Origin: Rhodospirillaceae bacterium
GTDB taxonomy: Bacteria; Pseudomonadota; Alphaproteobacteria; Rhodospirillales; Rhodospirillaceae
DNA length: 64,000 nucleotides
Assembly (NCBI GenBank): GCA_947476695.1
Contig: CANJRD010000001.1
Location: 657,244 to 721,243 of the forward strand
Direction: 5' to 3'
Shown: positions 51,716 through 61,180 of the stretch, piece after piece
Numbering within the stretch: position 1 is the stretch's first letter
Layout of the letters: each line of letters opens with the position of its first letter
Made by a program: the position numbers and the translations under genes
Notes under the pieces: model-generated
What the model saw: only the letters and a program-made list of their open reading frames with translations
Database searches by the model: none
What the model was told of the DNA's origin: nothing

Positions 51716-52933
51716 ATGCGGAAATTTGCCTGGATCGCCGCCGTGGGTGGCTTCGTCCTGTGGACGGCTGCGGCGCACAGCCAAAACCTCCCGCAACGGA
51801 CCATCCAGTATCAGGCGCTGGCGGAACACATCGTCGCCCAACTTCACCTCGCGCCGGGCGAGAAGGTGCTGTCGGTCGCGATGCCTGGGCTGTTCAGCGA
51901 AATTGTCCCTCACCTGCGGTACGCGGTGATGAAAGCCGGCGGTGTCGATCTCGGGGTGATTGAAGCGCTCCAGACGCCCTACCCGGCGGCTTGGGATGCG
52001 AAGAAACTCGCCGCCGGTCTCGAGGCCTCGACCCAGGCCTACGTCAAATTGCTGGAGGACGTCGACGTCGTCGTCATGCTGCCGGGGGTCTTCGCGGCCC
52101 ATCCTGCCTACCGCGCCTATCAACGGGTGCTGACCGAGCGCAAGGGGACGCGGCGCAGTCTGCATTTTCACTGGACCGATGCCTATGGCGCGGGCGCGAC
52201 GGATCCTGGACTCACGGGTGTGACAATCATCCCGGGGCAGTCCGCACCGGCGATGCAGGAAATCGAGAACGTCTATCAAGAGGCTGTCCTCAAGACCGAC
52301 TATGCGGCTCTCGCCGCGCATCAGGACCGCTTCATTGCCGCCCTGCGCGCGGGCCCGGTCCATGTCACCACGCCGCTCGGCACCAATCTGACCTTCTCTG
52401 TCGGTGATCGTCTGGTCATACGCCAGGATGGCGACGCTTCCGCAGCGCGGGCGCAAACCGCGACGGTGCTGATCGAACGGGAAGTGGAGATTCCCGCCGG
52501 GCCCGTGCGCGTCGCACCGATTGAAAACACGGTGAACGGTGTGCTGGCCTACGGTCCTTCACGCTGGAACGGCCGGACGGCCAGCGGTGTGAAGCTCACC
52601 TTCGCCAAGGGCAAGCTGGTCAGCGTCAAAGCCGAGACCGGCCTTGAGGCAGTGAAGGCCGAACTCAATGCCCAACCCGAAGCGTTGCGGATCCTGCGTG
52701 AGTTCACACTCGGCTTTCATCCGCACCTGATGGTGCCGGAGGTGAACCCCTGGGTGCCCTACTACGGCTATGGCGCAGGCATCGTGCGTCTTGCGCTCGG
52801 CAACAACCGCGAAGTCGGCGGCGCCATCGGTGTGCCGGGCCGGAACTACAACCGCTTCAACGACCTCTTCATCGACTGCACCATCACCCTCAATGGTGAG
52901 GTCTGGGTGAAGGACGGCAAGTTCGTGAAGTAG
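51716..52933 (+). CDS. Exported aminopeptidase-like protein (M29-related)
   Basis: The 405-aa product starts at ATG 51716 after GAAGGAATTG. It has a signal peptide (MRKFAWIAAVGGFVLWTAAAHS). It shows LGTNLTFSVGDRL, PAGPVRVAPIENTVNGVLAYGPSRW, then the C-terminal EFTLGFHPHLMVPEVNPWVPYYGYGAGIVRLALGNN and FNDLFIDCTITLNGEVWVKDGKFVK. These are typical of the M29/AmpS leucyl aminopeptidase group, which uses a C-terminal metal site, although family assignment is by pattern only. Its last 259 bp are duplicated at 55354-55612. Confidence 0.8.
   Translation: MRKFAWIAAVGGFVLWTAAAHSQNLPQRTIQYQALAEHIVAQLHLAPGEKVLSVAMPGLFSEIVPHLRYAVMKAGGVDLGVIEALQTPYPAAWDAKKLAAGLEASTQAYVKLLEDVDVVVMLPGVFAAHPAYRAYQRVLTERKGTRRSLHFHWTDAYGAGATDPGLTGVTIIPGQSAPAMQEIENVYQEAVLKTDYAALAAHQDRFIAALRAGPVHVTTPLGTNLTFSVGDRLVIRQDGDASAARAQTATVLIEREVEIPAGPVRVAPIENTVNGVLAYGPSRWNGRTASGVKLTFAKGKLVSVKAETGLEAVKAELNAQPEALRILREFTLGFHPHLMVPEVNPWVPYYGYGAGIVRLALGNNREVGGAIGVPGRNYNRFNDLFIDCTITLNGEVWVKDGKFVK
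52675..52933 (+). repeat. Left copy of 259-bp direct repeat (3' end of the peptidase gene)
   Basis: Aligns without gaps to 55354-55612, with 12 mismatches in 259 (about 95%). Nine mismatches are at third codon positions and are silent, three change an amino acid. It brackets a 2.4 kb insertion with the right copy. Confidence 0.93.
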
Positions 52934-53128
52934 GCGTTTGAGGTGATGAGGGTGATGCGGTCTCAGACGAGGCCCTAGCGTAAAGCGCGGTTATGTCTGC
53001 CGCCGGACAAAAACTGAACAGGTCTGTTAGCCACTCAGGCCGAGTAGAACAACTCGTCGGCGCTGGACCCGAGATGTCGCACCTAACGATCCCTTCAAAA
53101 AATTGGCAATTCATAATAGTCTTCGAAT

Positions 53129-54364
53129 ATGACATCTCCGCTCAAACCGCCCGCGCACGAAACACCGCTCGAGTCATTCGATCGCTTCATCAAAGCGGGT
53201 AACCGACGCGATGCGCTCCGGGCCGTCTTGTACCAACTCGCGCTGAACCCGGCGGACTATGCAAGTCGAGAGCTTGCTGCACGCCTGCTCTGCACCAGCG
53301 AAGCGGCAAAGGATCGCGCCGATGCGCGAGATCTGCTGGAAGAAGGTTTAACAGATCGGACAAAGGGACTTTCGTTCACGGGTCTTATCGAACTCTTGCA
53401 GCTGTACTTCACCGTAGGACCCGTAGACAAAATTCTGCCCATCGTCACCAAGTATCGCGACAAGCTGGAGGCCGCGGCGGGCCGCGACGAGGTAGCACAT
53501 TGGCTTGGGCATGCGAGCGCGGATGTCGAGATTTCGAACGGCAAATTCCGCCGTGCGCGATATCCTTCGCATGAGGCATTCAACGGCGACTTGCGTATAC
53601 TGTACCTGTCCCAAATTGCCAATGCCTTTGGGGAACTGCGGATTCGGAAGACCGACAAGATATTTACCCTCGGGTCCTGCTTTGCGCATCGGATTGCGGA
53701 CGTCCTGCGTGAACGCGGTATGGATACAAACCATCTCGAAGTCTCGGAAACCGTCAACACGACGTTTGCCAACAGATCTCTGTTCGAATTCTTGATGGGG
53801 GCGCAGGACTGCGCCGAGTTTTGGCGCGAAGAACTCGATCGTCGGAAGCAGGAGCCGGCCACCATCCTCGGGCGCCTCAAGGAAGCAGCTGCGGTGATCT
53901 ACACGTTAGGGGTATGTCCGGCGTTTTTCGATCGCACGACGGGAGCATTTGTCCCGCACAGCGTTTCCACGTTGAAAACCCGCGATTTTGCTCAGTCGAA
54001 CATCTATCGCATGACGACGGTCGAAGAGAACGTCAGTAACATGGGTGCAATTCTTGACATGCTGAGTCGATTGGCGCCAGCGGCCAAGGTTGTCATCACG
54101 CTTTCGCCCGTGCCGCTCTCCGCCACGTTCGAGAGCGACTCCGCCGTCGTGAGCGATTGCATCAGCAAGAGCACATTGCGGGTTGCCGCCGCAGAGATAT
54201 GCGCTTTGCGCAACGTTCTTTATTGGCCGTCCTTCGAGATGATAAAATGGGTTTCGCCGCACCGAGCCCCCTTCTTTGGAGGCGACGACGGTAACTCTGC
54301 GCATATCTCGGACGAAATCGTCCGTGCGGTAGTGGACGCTTTTATAACCAAGTGCCTCGAATAG
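53129..54364 (+). CDS. GSCFA domain protein
   Basis: The 411-aa product has an N-terminal helical region of about 170 residues, then the eponymous motif KIFTLGSCFAHRIADVLRERGMD (about residues 175-197), with AAAVIYTLGVCPAFFDRTTGA and KVVITLSPVPLSATFESD in the following SGNH/GDSL-like core. GSCFA proteins are often found in surface-polysaccharide loci; enzymatic role is not settled. Base composition sampled here is about 55% GC against about 67% in the flanking peptidase gene, suggesting transfer. It is the first cargo gene of the insertion. Confidence 0.85.
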   Translation: MTSPLKPPAHETPLESFDRFIKAGNRRDALRAVLYQLALNPADYASRELAARLLCTSEAAKDRADARDLLEEGLTDRTKGLSFTGLIELLQLYFTVGPVDKILPIVTKYRDKLEAAAGRDEVAHWLGHASADVEISNGKFRRARYPSHEAFNGDLRILYLSQIANAFGELRIRKTDKIFTLGSCFAHRIADVLRERGMDTNHLEVSETVNTTFANRSLFEFLMGAQDCAEFWREELDRRKQEPATILGRLKEAAAVIYTLGVCPAFFDRTTGAFVPHSVSTLKTRDFAQSNIYRMTTVEENVSNMGAILDMLSRLAPAAKVVITLSPVPLSATFESDSAVVSDCISKSTLRVAAAEICALRNVLYWPSFEMIKWVSPHRAPFFGGDDGNSAHISDEIVRAVVDAFITKCLE

Positions 54365-54461
54365 GCGGTCTCCTTGCAATTCCTCCTTGGCGCGGCAGGG
54401 ACATGAGGCCCAAGAAAGTCCGCGCCTCTATTACGTCGTCGGTTCTTACCGCGAGGATTAA

Positions 54462-55346
54462 ATGGCCCCACTGCGTTGTCTTTATGACCTCCAGCACGCT
54501 CCGATCACCTTCGACTTCGCCACCTTTCTCGCCATAGCCGATTGCGTCCGCCAGAACGCGAAGATGAAGCATATCGATCTGACGATTCGGAAAGCCGCAT
54601 TTCGACAGAAAACCCCGCGCGACTTCGAAACCCCCGACAGTGAGAAGATTTGGCGGATCCATGGAATTTTGCTTCAGGTCTGCGCTGTCGTCCCGAGCAT
54701 CCGTAACCTGACTGTCACCGAAGATACGGATGGAACGTTCGATTTCCCGTCAGCAAAGACGGCACTCGTCCCTTACTGCGCGAGCTTCGCGGTGAATGCG
54801 TGGGAAGCTGGTACAGACCCGCGGGTGCTGCGGGCGCCGGAACACGCTAAGTCCGAGGTCAAAAAACGATGGACTGACGAGCGATACGTAACACTCACGC
54901 TGAGAACCAGCATTCACGCTCCGGAACGTAATCCTGATATGGGCGAATGGCAGAGATTCCACGACTGGCTGCGGAACCAGGGCTACGTCGTTATCGTCAT
55001 TCCCGATCAGGAAGACATAAATCGCGCTGGCGAAGCCCTCGCCGGACGGTGGGACTTAGACATCCCGGCGGCTTATGACTTCAGACTTCGCCTTGCACTG
55101 TATGAAGGCGCATTGATGAATGTTGGGTCCGTGAATGGCCCCTTCGGACAATGTTTCATGAGTCACGTGCCGCTGCTTCAGTTCGACCATTTCCGAGGAA
55201 ATGCCCTGTCGGCCGACCAGTGGGTAGACCTGAACGGTTTTCCCCCTCCGGGCCAGTACCCATGGTCCGCCAAGAATCAACGAATGACATGGCTGGATTC
55301 CACATTCGAGAACCTGAAGGCGGAGTTCGAAAGAGTAGTAGGCTAG
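54462..55346 (+). CDS. Glycosyltransferase-like protein, cargo of the insertion
   Basis: The 294-aa product lacks a signal peptide. It shows YVTLTLRTSIHAPERNPDMGEWQRFHDWLRNQGYVVIVIPDQEDINRAGEA, resembling sugar-transferase and O-antigen-associated proteins with a nucleotide-sugar fold, and then a variable C-terminal segment. I cannot assign a family. Sequence composition is again more AT-rich than the flanks. It is transcribed in the same direction as the GSCFA gene, 97 nt apart, and ends 2 nt before the peptidase fragment. Confidence 0.7.
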   Translation: MAPLRCLYDLQHAPITFDFATFLAIADCVRQNAKMKHIDLTIRKAAFRQKTPRDFETPDSEKIWRIHGILLQVCAVVPSIRNLTVTEDTDGTFDFPSAKTALVPYCASFAVNAWEAGTDPRVLRAPEHAKSEVKKRWTDERYVTLTLRTSIHAPERNPDMGEWQRFHDWLRNQGYVVIVIPDQEDINRAGEALAGRWDLDIPAAYDFRLRLALYEGALMNVGSVNGPFGQCFMSHVPLLQFDHFRGNALSADQWVDLNGFPPPGQYPWSAKNQRMTWLDSTFENLKAEFERVVG

Positions 55347-55348
55347 AG

Positions 55349-55612
55349 ATGCGACCCGAGGCCTTGCGGATCCTGCGCGAGTTCACACTCGGCTTTCATC
55401 CACATCTGACGGTGCCGGAGGTGAACCCCTGGGTGCCTTACTACGGCTATGGTGCAGGCATCGTGCGCCTTGCGCTCGGCAACAACCGCGAAGTCGGCGG
55501 CGCCGTCGGTGTGGCGGGCCGGAACTACAACCGCTTCAACGACCTCTTCATCGACTGCACCATCACCCTCAATGGTGAGGTGTGGGTGAAGGACGGCAAG
55601 TTCGTGAAGTAG
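55349..55612 (+). pseudogene. 3' fragment of the M29-like peptidase gene
   Basis: 87 codons (MRPEALRILREFTLGFHPHL to GKFVK) repeat the C-terminal end of the gene at 51716-52933. Only the last part is present, without the signal peptide or catalytic core. Reading frame is intact and mostly silent differences remain. It is a remnant from duplication or recombination at the insertion. Confidence 0.88.
55354..55612 (+). repeat. Right copy of 259-bp direct repeat
   Basis: Matches 52675-52933 at a fixed offset of 2679 bp. Weak similarity persists for about a dozen bases beyond the TAG. Confidence 0.93.
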
Positions 55613-55897
55613 TCGGTTGCGGTGTCCATTATTTGCAGATCAAGCAGGGCGAGTTCTATCCTGAGTATTCAGGTATAGGATCGCACCGTTAGAGAACTTG
55701 GTGAAACGCGCCGTGATTTGTCCGACTTTGTCGGCGCCCGCAGATCGCCTACCGACCACCCTCTCCGAACGCCTTGACGCTCCAGTGCGCCCGGCGTCGA
55801 CTATGCTGCGGGAACGGCGGGGCCAGACGTTCATCAGACTGCGCGGAATTCACGACCCGCGCGCCCCAGCCGATATTTCATCTCTCTGGGGGCTCTC

Positions 55898-58387
55898 ATG
55901 ACATTCCGAAATCGTACGATTCTTCTGGCGACAGCGAGTGCCGTTGCGCTCACGGCTGGCGCCAGCACCCCGGTTCTGGCCCAAAGCCAGATCGCTCAGA
56001 ACGGCCTTGAAGAAATCGTCGTCACCAGCCGCAAGCGCGAGGAAAAACTCCTCGACGTGCCGATCGCCATCACCGCGTTCTCCTCGGAAGATATCCAAAA
56101 AGCGCAGCTGTTCGACTTGCGGCAGATCGCCACCCAATCGCCGGGCCTGACCTTCCAGGCCGTCGGCGGCAACGGCGGCGGTGGCCGTTATGCACCGTTG
56201 TTCATGTTCCGCGGCATGACCTACAGCTCGCCCCTGCCGCGCCAGCAGACCGGCGCCGTGTTCATCGACGGCATCTACGTCCTGGGTGGCATCACCTCGG
56301 TGAACACGGTCGACGTGGAACGCGTGGAAGTCATCAAGGGACCGCAGAACGCCTATTACGGTCGCAACACCTTCGGCGGTGCCATCAACTTCATCACCCG
56401 CAATCCAGGGCAGGAATTCAAAGGCGAGGTCAACGCCGAAGGGTCGAATCGCGGTTCATACGACGTGAGCGTCAGCGCCGAGGGTCCGCTGGTGAAAGAC
56501 AAGATTTCGGCACGCCTGTCGCTGCTCAGCCATACCAAAGGTTCCATGTACACCGCCACGGACGGCGGCAAACTCGGCCAGGAAAGCACCAAGTCGGTCA
56601 ACGGTACGCTTTACATCACGCCGACCGACAATCTCTCCATCCGCCTCCGCGGCGCCTATCAACAGGACGACGACGGCCCGGCCAGCTGGGGCTATCTGGC
56701 TGGCAGCCAGTACGGCAACAATTCCTGTAACGGCGTCCTGATTCCCGGCAAAGACCAGAACGGCGTGCAGCAGAACTTCGCGATCACCCAGCCTTACTTC
56801 TGCGGCAAGATCCCGACGCTGTCGCAGCTGGGCCCGAAGATCATCAGCTCGAATACGACACTGGCCAGTCCCTATTTCGCCAGCATCGGGCAGCCCAACG
56901 CGCTGATCAACGCCTTCGTCAATAACTCTCTGAATGATCCCCTGATCGCCCGCGCGCCTCATCTCGATCGCATCGGCATGCTGCGCAAACAGCAGCGCTA
57001 CAATGGAACGATCCAATACACGTTCCTTGAAGACATCACCGCCACGGCCAATCTGGCCTACGACCAGACCGATACCAACCTGATCGTCGATGCCGACAAG
57101 GTGGACCTGGAGAACGTCTACACGGAAGCGCCCGCCCTGTTCCACGACTACACCGCCGAGCTGCGATTCCAATCGGGACAGACGCAGCGCCTGCGTTGGC
57201 TGATTGGCGCGAACTACTATACCGGCAGCTTCGATGCCCACTCGAACGGCGAAATTCTGTTCCAGTTGAAGACAACGCCCACCGCGCCTCAGCTGGGCGT
57301 GATCCAGAACACCCCGGTGAACCGCGACGGTGAACGCGCCAAGGTCTATTCCGGATTTGGATCGCTCGAATACGACATCTTCGACCGCCTCACCCTGGCC
57401 GGCGAAATCCGCTACCAGATCGACAAGTCCAAGACTTCACCGTCCAATCCCACGTCGGTCGAAGCGACGTTCAAGGATTGGTTGCCGCGCGTGATCCTGA
57501 CGTACAAGCCGCAGAGCGACTGGACGCTGTATACGAGCTGGGCGCGTGGCGCTCTCCCTGGGCAGTTCAACACCCAGTACATCAACGCCACACCGTTCCA
57601 GCAGGCTTATATCAAGAACGTGTTGCCGACGATCAGCAGACTTATGGCCTCGCAGAAGGTCGACAGCTTTGAGATCGGGTCCAAGCAACAGCTTTTCAAC
57701 AACCGCCTGCGCTACACCCTGGCGGCTTACTACATGAAGTGGAGCAACCTGCCATCCAGTTCGGCTCTGCCGGTGCCGACGTCGGAGACCAACCCGACCC
57801 CGCTGGGCAGCTTCACCGGCCTGCTGACATCGGGTAACGCCAAGCTCAAAGGCATCGAATTGGAGACCACGGGCGTCATCACAGACAAGTGGGATTTCAA
57901 CTTCAACGCCAACTGGCAGGAAGGCACCTACTCCAATTACATCCAGGGTCTGGTGGCGACCTCGCTGATCATCGGGCTGCGCGGCTTTGACGGCAAACAC
58001 CTGGCGCGCGTTCCGACCTGGAAAGGCTCGCTGGCCTCGACCTATCGCGATCAGCTGTCGGGCGATTGGAATTGGTTCGTGCGCGGCGACGTCAACTACA
58101 CCGGTTCTGCCTGGGACAGCGAAGCCAATATCGTCAGGACCGATGCCTATTTCCGCGCCAATCTTCACCTGGGTGTCGAGCGGCAGGACCTGCGCATCGA
58201 GCTGTTTGCCAAGAATGTCTTCAACGACAAGCATTGGGACTTCGCCTATCGCAATGCCTCCTTCGCAGAGACAGGCACCTTGCAGAAGCCGCTCCCCGGG
58301 ACCAACACCTACACCTTCGCCAACGGCGTGATCGTTCAGGCGCCGGACAAGCGGGAGTACGGCGTACGGGTGAACTACAAGTTCTAA
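55898..58387 (+). CDS. TonB-dependent receptor
   Basis: An 829-aa outer-membrane receptor. Signal peptide MTFRNRTILLATASAVALTAGASTPVLA. TonB-box region GLEEIVVTSRKREEKLLDVPIAITAFSSEDIQ, then the plug domain (about 50-165) with GAVFIDGIYVLGGITSVNTVDVERVEVIKGPQNAYYGRNTFGGAINFIT. The 22-strand barrel follows. The C-terminus is EYGVRVNYKF, a typical terminal Phe. The IAITAFSS plug type is the Sphingomonad-like group, whose ligands are often organic substrates. A 285-nt leader with hairpin CCTGA/TCAGG (55660-55673) precedes it. The ligand is unknown. Confidence 0.95.
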   Translation: MTFRNRTILLATASAVALTAGASTPVLAQSQIAQNGLEEIVVTSRKREEKLLDVPIAITAFSSEDIQKAQLFDLRQIATQSPGLTFQAVGGNGGGGRYAPLFMFRGMTYSSPLPRQQTGAVFIDGIYVLGGITSVNTVDVERVEVIKGPQNAYYGRNTFGGAINFITRNPGQEFKGEVNAEGSNRGSYDVSVSAEGPLVKDKISARLSLLSHTKGSMYTATDGGKLGQESTKSVNGTLYITPTDNLSIRLRGAYQQDDDGPASWGYLAGSQYGNNSCNGVLIPGKDQNGVQQNFAITQPYFCGKIPTLSQLGPKIISSNTTLASPYFASIGQPNALINAFVNNSLNDPLIARAPHLDRIGMLRKQQRYNGTIQYTFLEDITATANLAYDQTDTNLIVDADKVDLENVYTEAPALFHDYTAELRFQSGQTQRLRWLIGANYYTGSFDAHSNGEILFQLKTTPTAPQLGVIQNTPVNRDGERAKVYSGFGSLEYDIFDRLTLAGEIRYQIDKSKTSPSNPTSVEATFKDWLPRVILTYKPQSDWTLYTSWARGALPGQFNTQYINATPFQQAYIKNVLPTISRLMASQKVDSFEIGSKQQLFNNRLRYTLAAYYMKWSNLPSSSALPVPTSETNPTPLGSFTGLLTSGNAKLKGIELETTGVITDKWDFNFNANWQEGTYSNYIQGLVATSLIIGLRGFDGKHLARVPTWKGSLASTYRDQLSGDWNWFVRGDVNYTGSAWDSEANIVRTDAYFRANLHLGVERQDLRIELFAKNVFNDKHWDFAYRNASFAETGTLQKPLPGTNTYTFANGVIVQAPDKREYGVRVNYKF

Positions 58388-58411
58388 CCGCGTCGCAAAC
58401 GACCAAGAGAC

Positions 58412-58446
58412 AACGGGCCCGGCCAATCGCCGGGCTCGTTTTTTTA
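58412..58446 (+). terminator. Intrinsic terminator of the TonB receptor gene
   Basis: 12-bp stem 58412-58423 with 58429-58440 (one G-T pair), 5-nt loop, followed by a seven-T run. It lies 25 nt after the stop codon. Confidence 0.92.
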
Positions 58447-58544
58447 TGAGGTGGGGACAGACGTGTCGTCGACACGCGCATCGCGATCGCGATCGCGGCC
58501 TCGCTGTCGCTTGTCGCGTTGATCTTACGGGGGATTATCAAAAA

Positions 58545-58635
58545 TGGCGGAGGGGGAGGGATTCGAACCCTCGAAACGCTTTTGACGTTTACACACTTTC
58601 CAGGCGTGCGCCTTCAACCGCTCGGCCACCCCTCC
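58545..58635 (-). tRNA. tRNA-Ser (GGA anticodon)
   Basis: On the minus strand this 91-nt sequence forms a full serine tRNA. The acceptor stem GGAGGGG pairs with CCCCTCC, the encoded 3' CCA is at 58547-58545, and the anticodon loop CTGGAAA gives anticodon GGA. There is a long variable arm of class II type and a TTCGAATC T-loop. Confidence 0.95.
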
Positions 58636-58957
58636 TTGGATCGCAATTCCTGGCCTCACGTCCGGGACTCGAGCCCCGAGTCTCGACAGCGTGGTGGAGT
58701 CGCGAAGGGGCGGAACCTATCCGAGGGGCTGTGACCCTGCAACAGGGCCAAGGACGATTGTGACGAATGCTCGCATTGCGTGCTGCGATTCAGTCAATCT
58801 TTCCACAGGCTTGTGGATAACTGTGCGCTGCGTTTTTAACATCTTAATAATTTAGAGTCGAAAGCAAATCAGAAAAGCGTTGAATTGTTAATGCTTTGCA
58901 CGGTAAACCGCAGCCTCGGGGTTAGGAAATATTCCTAGGGGTAATGGGGTCTTTCCC
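58636..58957. other. AT-rich intergenic region with DnaA-box-like dyad
   Basis: TCCACA-GGCT-TGTGGA at 58802-58817 contains a perfect DnaA box (TGTGGATAA, 58812-58820), followed by an AT-rich stretch to about 58900. A second dyad TAGGAA-ATA-TTCCTA lies at 58923-58937. No reading frame is credible. Either a regulatory or replication-related site, or chance. Confidence 0.4.
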
Positions 58958-59266
58958 GTGGTTTTTGGACGGCTTTTTGGCTGGTTTCTCGTCGTCATGG
59001 CGATCGTTATGGCCTCTGCGGAGGCTGTGATGGCGCTGGGCACGGGTGCCTATGCCGGTTTGGCAACCTCTGAGGTATGGACCCTTCTGGTCGGCCGTTC
59101 GCCGAGCGCCTGGCTCGACGCCAGTTCCAACCAGATCATTTCCGCCCTCGGCGCCCTTGTGATGGCGATGCCGGCCTGGATCCTGTTCGGCGTTTCGGGC
59201 GTCATCGTTTTGCACGTATGCCGTGCACGCCGTCAGCGCCGCCGACGCTTCGCGACCGTCCACTAA
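58958..59266 (+). CDS. Small hypothetical membrane protein
   Basis: GTG start, 102 aa. Two hydrophobic segments at about residues 7-28 (FGWFLVVMAIVMASAEAVMALG) and 60-88 (IISALGALVMAMPAWILFGVSGVIVLHV), then a basic tail CRARRQRRRRFATVH. Membrane location is likely. The family resemblance is not recognised. Translation is supported only by the membrane-protein character and lack of overlap with other genes, since the start has no clear ribosome site. Confidence 0.6.
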   Translation: MVFGRLFGWFLVVMAIVMASAEAVMALGTGAYAGLATSEVWTLLVGRSPSAWLDASSNQIISALGALVMAMPAWILFGVSGVIVLHVCRARRQRRRRFATVH

Positions 59267-59366
59267 TCCTCGCTGCGCGACCCTCAATTCGTCGCCGCCC
59301 GCATCACACTCGCGAATTTTCTGGCCTGAACGCGCAGACGTTGTTCTGCGCGCGCCGGTGTGCGCG

Positions 59367-61169
59367 CTAGTCGTCGCTCATCCTGAGCGCGCTGATGAAG
59401 GCCGACTGCGGGATTTCCACGCTGCCGAACTGGCGCATGCGCTTCTTGCCCGCCTTCTGCTTGTCGAGAAGCTTGCGCTTGCGGCTGATGTCGCCGCCGT
59501 AGCACTTCGCGGTCACGTCCTTGCGCATGGCGCTGATGGTCTCGCGCGCGATGACCTTGCCGCCGATCGCGGCTTGGATCGGAATCTTGAACAGATGGCG
59601 CGGGATCAAGTCCTTCAAGCGTTCGCAGATCTGCCGGCCGCGACCTTCGGCCTGACTGCGGTGGGCCATGAACGACAAAGCGTCCACCAGTTCGTCGTTC
59701 ACAAGGATGCTGACCTTCACGAGATCTGATTCGCGATAATCGTCGACCTCGTAATCGAAGCTGGCGTAACCGCGCGAGATCGACTTCAGACGGTCGTAGA
59801 AATCGAACACGATTTCGTTGAGCGGCAGGCGATAGATCAGCATCGCGCGGTTGCCGGCGTAGGTCAGGTCGATCTGCTCGCCACGGCGCTCCGTGCACAG
59901 CGCCAGGATGGAGCCGAGGTATTCGTCCGGCACCAGGATGGTCGCCTTCACCCACGGCTCTTCGATTTTGGTGATGCGCGTCACTTCCGGCATGTCGGCC
60001 GGATTGTGCAGTTCTTGCACCGAACCGTCGGTGGAATGGATGCGATAGACGACGCTGGGCGCCGTCGAGATCAGGTCGAGATCGAACTCGCGTTCCAGGC
60101 GCTCCTGGATGATCTCCATATGCAGCAGGCCGAGGAAGCCGCAGCGGAAACCGAAACCAAGCGCGGCGCTGCTTTCCATCTGGAAGTGGAAGCTCGCGTC
60201 GTTCAGGCGCAGCTTCGCCAAGCTTTCGCGCAAGACCTCGAACTGGGCCGCGTCCACCGGGAACAGGCCGCAGAACACCACGGGCACAGACGGCTTGAAA
60301 CCGGGCAGCGGTTCCGCGGCGGGACGCGCGTCGTCGGTGATGGTGTCACCGACGTTGCAGTCCGCCACCGCCTTGATGCCGGCGGTGATGAAGCCGAGCT
60401 CACCGGGGTTGAGCGAGGGCAGCACGACGCGCTTCGGCGTGAACACGCCCACCTGTTCCACGGTGTACGTGGTGTTGGTGGACATGAACCTGACCTTGGT
60501 GCCCTTCTTGATCGCGCCGTCCTTGACGCGCACCAGGATGACCACGCCGAGATAGGCGTCGTACCAGCTGTCAACCAGCAGGGCTTTCAGCGGCGCGTCG
60601 CCGTCGCCCGTGGGCGGCGGCAGGCGCGTGACCAGCGCTTCGAGCACGTCGGGAATGCCGATGCCGCTTTTGGCGGAGCACAGCACCGCGTCGGAGGCAT
60701 CGATGCCGATGACGTCCTCGATCTGCTGCTTCACGCGATCGGGCTCGGCGGCCGGCAGATCGATCTTGTTGAGGACCGGCACGATCTCGTGATTGGCCTC
60801 GATGGCCTGGTAGACGTTCGCCAAGGTCTGGGCTTCCACGCCTTGGCTGGCGTCCACCACCAGTATCGAGCCCTCGCAAGCGGCCAGCGAGCGGCTGACT
60901 TCATAGGCGAAGTCGACATGGCCCGGGGTGTCGACGAGGTTCAGCTGGTAGGTCTTGCCGTCCTTCGCCTTGTAAGCGAGGCGCACGGTCTGCGCCTTGA
61001 TGGTGATACCGCGCTCGCGCTCGATATCCATGTTGTCGAGCACCTGCTCGTGCATCTCGCGCAGGGTCAGGCCCTCGCAGGCCTGGATCAAGCGGTCAGC
61101 CAAGGTCGACTTACCGTGGTCGATATGCGCCACGATCGAGAAATTACGGATGTGCGAAAGGTCGGTCAT
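59367..61169 (-). CDS. lepA: Elongation factor 4 (LepA)
   Basis: A 600-aa ribosome-associated GTPase that back-translocates or stabilises tRNA in stalled ribosomes. G1 is AHIDHGKST (about residues 14-22), G2 [16 protein letters not shown]3 DTPGHVDF, G4 NKID. EF-G-like domains II, III and V follow, then the LepA-specific C-terminal domain ending SALRMSDD. Start [13 protein letters not shown]. It is followed after 11 nt by pheT. Confidence 0.98.
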   Translation of the reverse strand: MTDLSHIRNFSIVAHIDHGKSTLADRLIQACEGLTLREMHEQVLDNMDIERERGITIKAQTVRLAYKAKDGKTYQLNLVDTPGHVDFAYEVSRSLAACEGSILVVDASQGVEAQTLANVYQAIEANHEIVPVLNKIDLPAAEPDRVKQQIEDVIGIDASDAVLCSAKSGIGIPDVLEALVTRLPPPTGDGDAPLKALLVDSWYDAYLGVVILVRVKDGAIKKGTKVRFMSTNTTYTVEQVGVFTPKRVVLPSLNPGELGFITAGIKAVADCNVGDTITDDARPAAEPLPGFKPSVPVVFCGLFPVDAAQFEVLRESLAKLRLNDASFHFQMESSAALGFGFRCGFLGLLHMEIIQERLEREFDLDLISTAPSVVYRIHSTDGSVQELHNPADMPEVTRITKIEEPWVKATILVPDEYLGSILALCTERRGEQIDLTYAGNRAMLIYRLPLNEIVFDFYDRLKSISRGYASFDYEVDDYRESDLVKVSILVNDELVDALSFMAHRSQAEGRGRQICERLKDLIPRHLFKIPIQAAIGGKVIARETISAMRKDVTAKCYGGDISRKRKLLDKQKAGKKRMRQFGSVEIPQSAFISALRMSDD

Positions 61170-61180
61170 GCGTTGTTATA

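Noticed and set aside
55151..55348. Longer upstream extension of the peptidase fragment frame
   Set aside because: It overlaps the end of the glycosyltransferase-like gene in another frame; family similarity starts only at about 55354.
58636..58957. Chromosomal replication origin
   Set aside because: Only one perfect DnaA box is present, and the usual alphaproteobacterial origin neighbours are missing.
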